From: Nitrospira sp. UBA5699
GTDB taxonomy: Bacteria > Nitrospirota > Nitrospiria > Nitrospirales > Nitrospiraceae
DNA: 7,220 bases
Reading direction: 5' to 3'
NCBI GenBank assembly: GCA_002420105.1
Contig: DIHJ01000061.1
Coordinates: 5,183 to 12,402 of the forward strand
Positions 5,146 to 7,220 of the stretch are shown here, piece after piece. The notes under the pieces were generated by a model. That model did no database searches. It worked only from the letters and a program-made list of their open reading frames with translations, and was not told where the DNA came from. Made by a program: the position numbers and the translations under genes. Numbering within the stretch: position 1 is the stretch's first letter; each line of letters begins with the position of its first letter.

Positions 5146-5442
5146 CTACCGGCTGCCGGAGGCTTGAAACGGTTTCCGGTCGCCTTCGTCCCGCCGGCAG
5201 CTCTGTTCGGCGATCATGCGCTGGCCGGCCGTGGCATCCTTGGGAATGCGGGCCATGCAGGCCTGAAGCGAATCCTCGACGGCGCCGGCCGCGTGAGCAT
5301 TGTTCGGAGCGACGGCAACAGGGGTCGGCGTCTTGCCCTTGGCTGTGTCTGCCGCTTGCGCGGTCGCTGCGAACGCGCCGAGCAGGATGCTGATGGTTCC
5401 GACGACGACGGCATGGCGGAGGGACAATAATGAGGAGTTCAT
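5146..5442 (-). CDS. Small exported protein with two cysteines
   Basis: A 98-residue protein with a clear Sec signal peptide: a short polar and basic N-region (RH at 9-10), a hydrophobic core (11-26, AVVVGTISILLGAFAA) and an AQA cleavage motif at 28-30, leaving a mature protein of about 68 residues. The mature part has an Ala/Pro-rich linker (31-53) and a compact segment, VEDSLQACMARIPKDATAGQRMIAEQSC (55-82). Its two cysteines (62, 82) could form a disulfide in the periplasm. I do not recognise a named family. GGGAAGG lies about 8 nt before the ATG and fixes the start. It is the first minus-strand gene after a 498-nt divergent control region shared with the helicase gene. Confidence 0.8.
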   Translation of the reverse strand: MNSSLLSLRHAVVVGTISILLGAFAATAQAADTAKGKTPTPVAVAPNNAHAAGAVEDSLQACMARIPKDATAGQRMIAEQSCRRDEGDRKPFQASGSR

Positions 5443-5743
5443 GTTGTATCCTTCCCGTAATGGGCGGTGAGGGGAACACTCGTCGTGCGCCCGGACGATC
5501 GAGTGAGGATGCTTCAGCGGCCCGGAATCTCTGGTTCCCGGAAAGTCGACTGCGCCGGGGAACGGCGGAAACTAGGGAATCGATCGCGCAGGCACAGGGA
5601 GTGGGAGCGGGAGGCGCGAGGGATAGGATAGTAACCGTGGTTCAGGTACGGTGAGCTTAGCACAATCTCCGGTCCAATAGCGAACCGTGCGGTATGCGGC
5701 CCTGTCGGGGATTGGTGCCCTGCGGTATGCGGTCAGGAAAGCA
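5443..5743. other. Divergent control region with a 12-bp direct repeat
   Basis: This non-coding stretch lies between the exported-protein gene and the helicase promoter. The 12-mer TGCGGTATGCGG occurs at 5688-5699 and again at 5721-5732, so the copies start 33 nt apart, about three helical turns. The downstream copy ends 12 nt before the candidate helicase -35. An imperfect hairpin (GTTCCCGG at 5534-5541 with CCGGGGAAC at 5555-5563) lies on the exported-protein side. I found no convincing minus-strand promoter; the best -10 is TATCCT or TACTAT near 5625-5632, with a poor -35. Confidence 0.5.
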
Positions 5744-5772
5744 TTGACGTCGGCGGTTTCGTCCTGTAAGGT
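5744..5772 (+). promoter_or_regulatory. Candidate sigma70-type promoter for the helicase gene
   Basis: A near-consensus -35, TTGACG (5744-5749), is followed after exactly 17 nt by TAAGGT (5767-5772), a weak -10 with three of six consensus positions. The -10 flank, CCTGTAAGGTG, matches that of the candidate csbD-like promoter (CCTGTAGGGTG) in ten of eleven positions. Transcription would begin near 5779, leaving a leader of about 160 nt. That leader contains TCGCGA at 5831-5836 and 5842-5847, which can pair. Prediction by eye only. Confidence 0.45.
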
Positions 5773-5940
5773 GTAGTCACATGTCGCCTCGTAGTAGTCC
5801 GGACGGGGGATGTGCTCGGCATACCGGACTTCGCGATCGCATCGCGACCAGGTCCAGTCTGGAGCAGCACCCGTCTCGGTTGTTTCTCCCCTCGGTTCTC
5901 TGATCCCGTCTATATGCGATCACACTGAAAGGATTTCTTA

Positions 5941-7203
5941 GTGGATACGTCTGCTCACGTTACGTTTCACACCCTCGGTTTGTCCGAGTCCCTGTTGCGG
6001 GATCTCGCCAAGGCCGGCCTCTCTTCACCGACTCCGATTCAGGCGGAGGCGATTCCGCCCGCGCTGGCGGGGCGCGACGTCATCGGCTGCGCCCAGACCG
6101 GAACGGGCAAGACGGCGGCCTTCGTCATTCCGCTCATCGAGCGGCTGGCTTCGCTGCCGAAAGGGGAGCCGAAAGCGTTGATTCTGGCGCCGACGCGCGA
6201 GCTCGCGCTGCAGATTCTCACCACCATCGACAAACTCGGCGCCGGCAGCGGCATCACCGCGACCCTGCTTGTCGGCGGAGCCGACATGGTGGCCCAGGTG
6301 CGGGGACTCCGGCAGCAGCCGGACATTCTCGTCGCGACGCCGGGACGGTTGCTCGACCATATGTGGAACGGCACCGTCAACCTGCTCCCCATCACGATGC
6401 TGGTCCTCGACGAGGCCGACCGGATGCTGGACATGGGCTTCGCCCCCCAGATCAATCAAATCTTCGACGCCCTGCCGGAAGAACGGCAGACCCTGCTGTT
6501 CTCGGCCACGCTGCCCGCCGATCTGACGAGGCTGGTGCAGGCGAGCGTCAAGGAACCGGTGCGGGTGATGGTGACCCCGTCGGCAACGACGGCGGACGGC
6601 GTCACCCAGGCGCTGCACTACACCACGCATCACGCCAAGGGGGATCTGCTCTTGTCTCTCCTGCGCGAGGAGCGGGAGACGGTGCTGGTCTTTACCCGTA
6701 CGAAGCATCGCGCCGATCAGGTGGGCCGGGTCTTGGGGCGCGCGGGGCACAGGGTGGCCATTCTTCACGGGGACCGGAGCCTGCCGCAACGCCGGGCGGC
6801 ATTGGAAGGCTTCAAGCGCGGGACGTTCCGGGTACTGGTGGCGACGGATATCGCCGCCCGGGGCATCGACGTCGCAAACATCGGCCACGTCATCAACTAC
6901 GATCTGCCGATGTGTCCGGAGGATTACGTCCATCGGATCGGCCGGACGGCGCGGATGAAGACGACCGGCCGGGCGACGAGTTTCGTGACGCCGGAAGATC
7001 CTCAGCAGCTCAGAGCGATCGAGCAGCTTCTGGGACAGGCGGTTCCTGTGGCGCCGGGAAGTGACCGACCGGCGGCGGGTCAGCAGGGCGGAGGAGGCAG
7101 GGCGCCCGGGCATCAACGGGGCTCGCAGGGGCGGCCGTTCCGGTCGAGAGATCGCCGTCACGCCGGTCCGGCTCCCTTGCAGGGAAGCCTGCCGGCCAAC
7201 TAG
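5941..7203 (+). CDS. DEAD-box ATP-dependent RNA helicase (RhlE-like)
   Basis: A complete 420-residue superfamily 2 RNA helicase that uses ATP to open short RNA duplexes; in bacteria such enzymes act in ribosome assembly, RNA decay and cold adaptation. Motifs in order: Q motif (F9, then TPIQ at 31-34), Walker A AQTGTGKT (51-58), PTREL (84-88), TPGR (133-136), DEAD (157-160), SAT (188-190), VLVFTRT (248-254), ATDIAARGID (301-310) and HRIGRTAR (331-338). All catalytic residues are intact. The tail (371-420) is Gly/Arg/Pro-rich and probably disordered, as in RhlE-type proteins, where it helps bind RNA. The start is GTG at 5941, set by GAAAGGAT (5928-5934) about 7 nt upstream. The family is certain; the RhlE assignment within it is probable and rests on overall resemblance. 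The 498-nt upstream region suggests regulated expression. Confidence 0.95.
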   Translation: MDTSAHVTFHTLGLSESLLRDLAKAGLSSPTPIQAEAIPPALAGRDVIGCAQTGTGKTAAFVIPLIERLASLPKGEPKALILAPTRELALQILTTIDKLGAGSGITATLLVGGADMVAQVRGLRQQPDILVATPGRLLDHMWNGTVNLLPITMLVLDEADRMLDMGFAPQINQIFDALPEERQTLLFSATLPADLTRLVQASVKEPVRVMVTPSATTADGVTQALHYTTHHAKGDLLLSLLREERETVLVFTRTKHRADQVGRVLGRAGHRVAILHGDRSLPQRRAALEGFKRGTFRVLVATDIAARGIDVANIGHVINYDLPMCPEDYVHRIGRTARMKTTGRATSFVTPEDPQQLRAIEQLLGQAVPVAPGSDRPAAGQQGGGGRAPGHQRGSQGRPFRSRDRRHAGPAPLQGSLPAN

Positions 7204-7220
7204 CAGGCTGTTGACAAAGG
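7204..7220. repeat. Possible edge of a dispersed repeat, cut by the window
   Basis: Immediately after the helicase stop the sequence reads CAGGCTGTTGACAAAGG and the window ends. This resembles the CAGGCTGTTGAAAAAG-type sequence I recall at the ends of dispersed intergenic repeats in several high-GC bacterial genomes. Only 17 bases are visible and no second copy lies in the window, so the call is tentative. Confidence 0.25.

Noticed and set aside
5009..5479. 156-codon minus-strand frame overlapping the exported-protein gene
   Set aside because: It is out of frame with a protein that has a clear signal peptide and a good ribosome site, and it is made mostly of Arg, Pro and Ser.
6025..7161. Long minus-strand open frame (378 codons) opposite the helicase gene
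   Set aside because: It lies wholly antisense to an intact DEAD-box helicase. Its Arg/His/Gln-rich composition is what the complement of a high-GC coding frame produces, and it has no recognisable domain.

Overview
The window is high-GC bacterial DNA made of many short, tightly packed genes, most with a recognisable Shine-Dalgarno sequence. The mix of RRM RNA-binding proteins, a DEAD-box helicase, a membrane fatty acid desaturase, a CsbD-like protein and many small uncharacterised proteins recalls Nitrospira and relatives (Nitrospirota). That assignment rests on overall resemblance only; the window has no rRNA or other phylogenetic marker.

Layout. Positions 1-401 hold no gene I can assign, only a possible gene end at the left edge and the promoter and leader of the next gene. 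Positions 402-1633 carry four small plus-strand genes: a CsbD-like stress protein and three uncharacterised proteins. Positions 1749-5442 carry nine minus-strand genes. In the order they are transcribed these are a small exported two-cysteine protein, a 42-residue single-pass membrane protein, a short RRM protein, an uncharacterised 98-residue protein, a chain of three overlapping uncharacterised genes, an RRM protein with a Gly/Arg-rich tail, and an acyl desaturase. A strong hairpin separates the last two. Positions 5443-5940 are a divergent control region with a 12-bp direct repeat and a candidate promoter. It leads into a complete plus-strand DEAD-box RNA helicase (5941-7203). The last 17 bases may be the edge of a dispersed repeat.

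How the genes may work together (inference). Membrane desaturation, RRM proteins and a DEAD-box helicase are each known from bacterial cold or envelope-stress responses, and CsbD proteins from general stress responses. Their clustering suggests a stress or cold-adaptation neighbourhood. The csbD-like gene and the helicase gene have candidate promoters of the same architecture (TTGAC-type -35, 17-nt spacer, shared -10 flank), which could place both under one regulatory programme. No mobile element, CRISPR array, tRNA or rRNA gene was seen.
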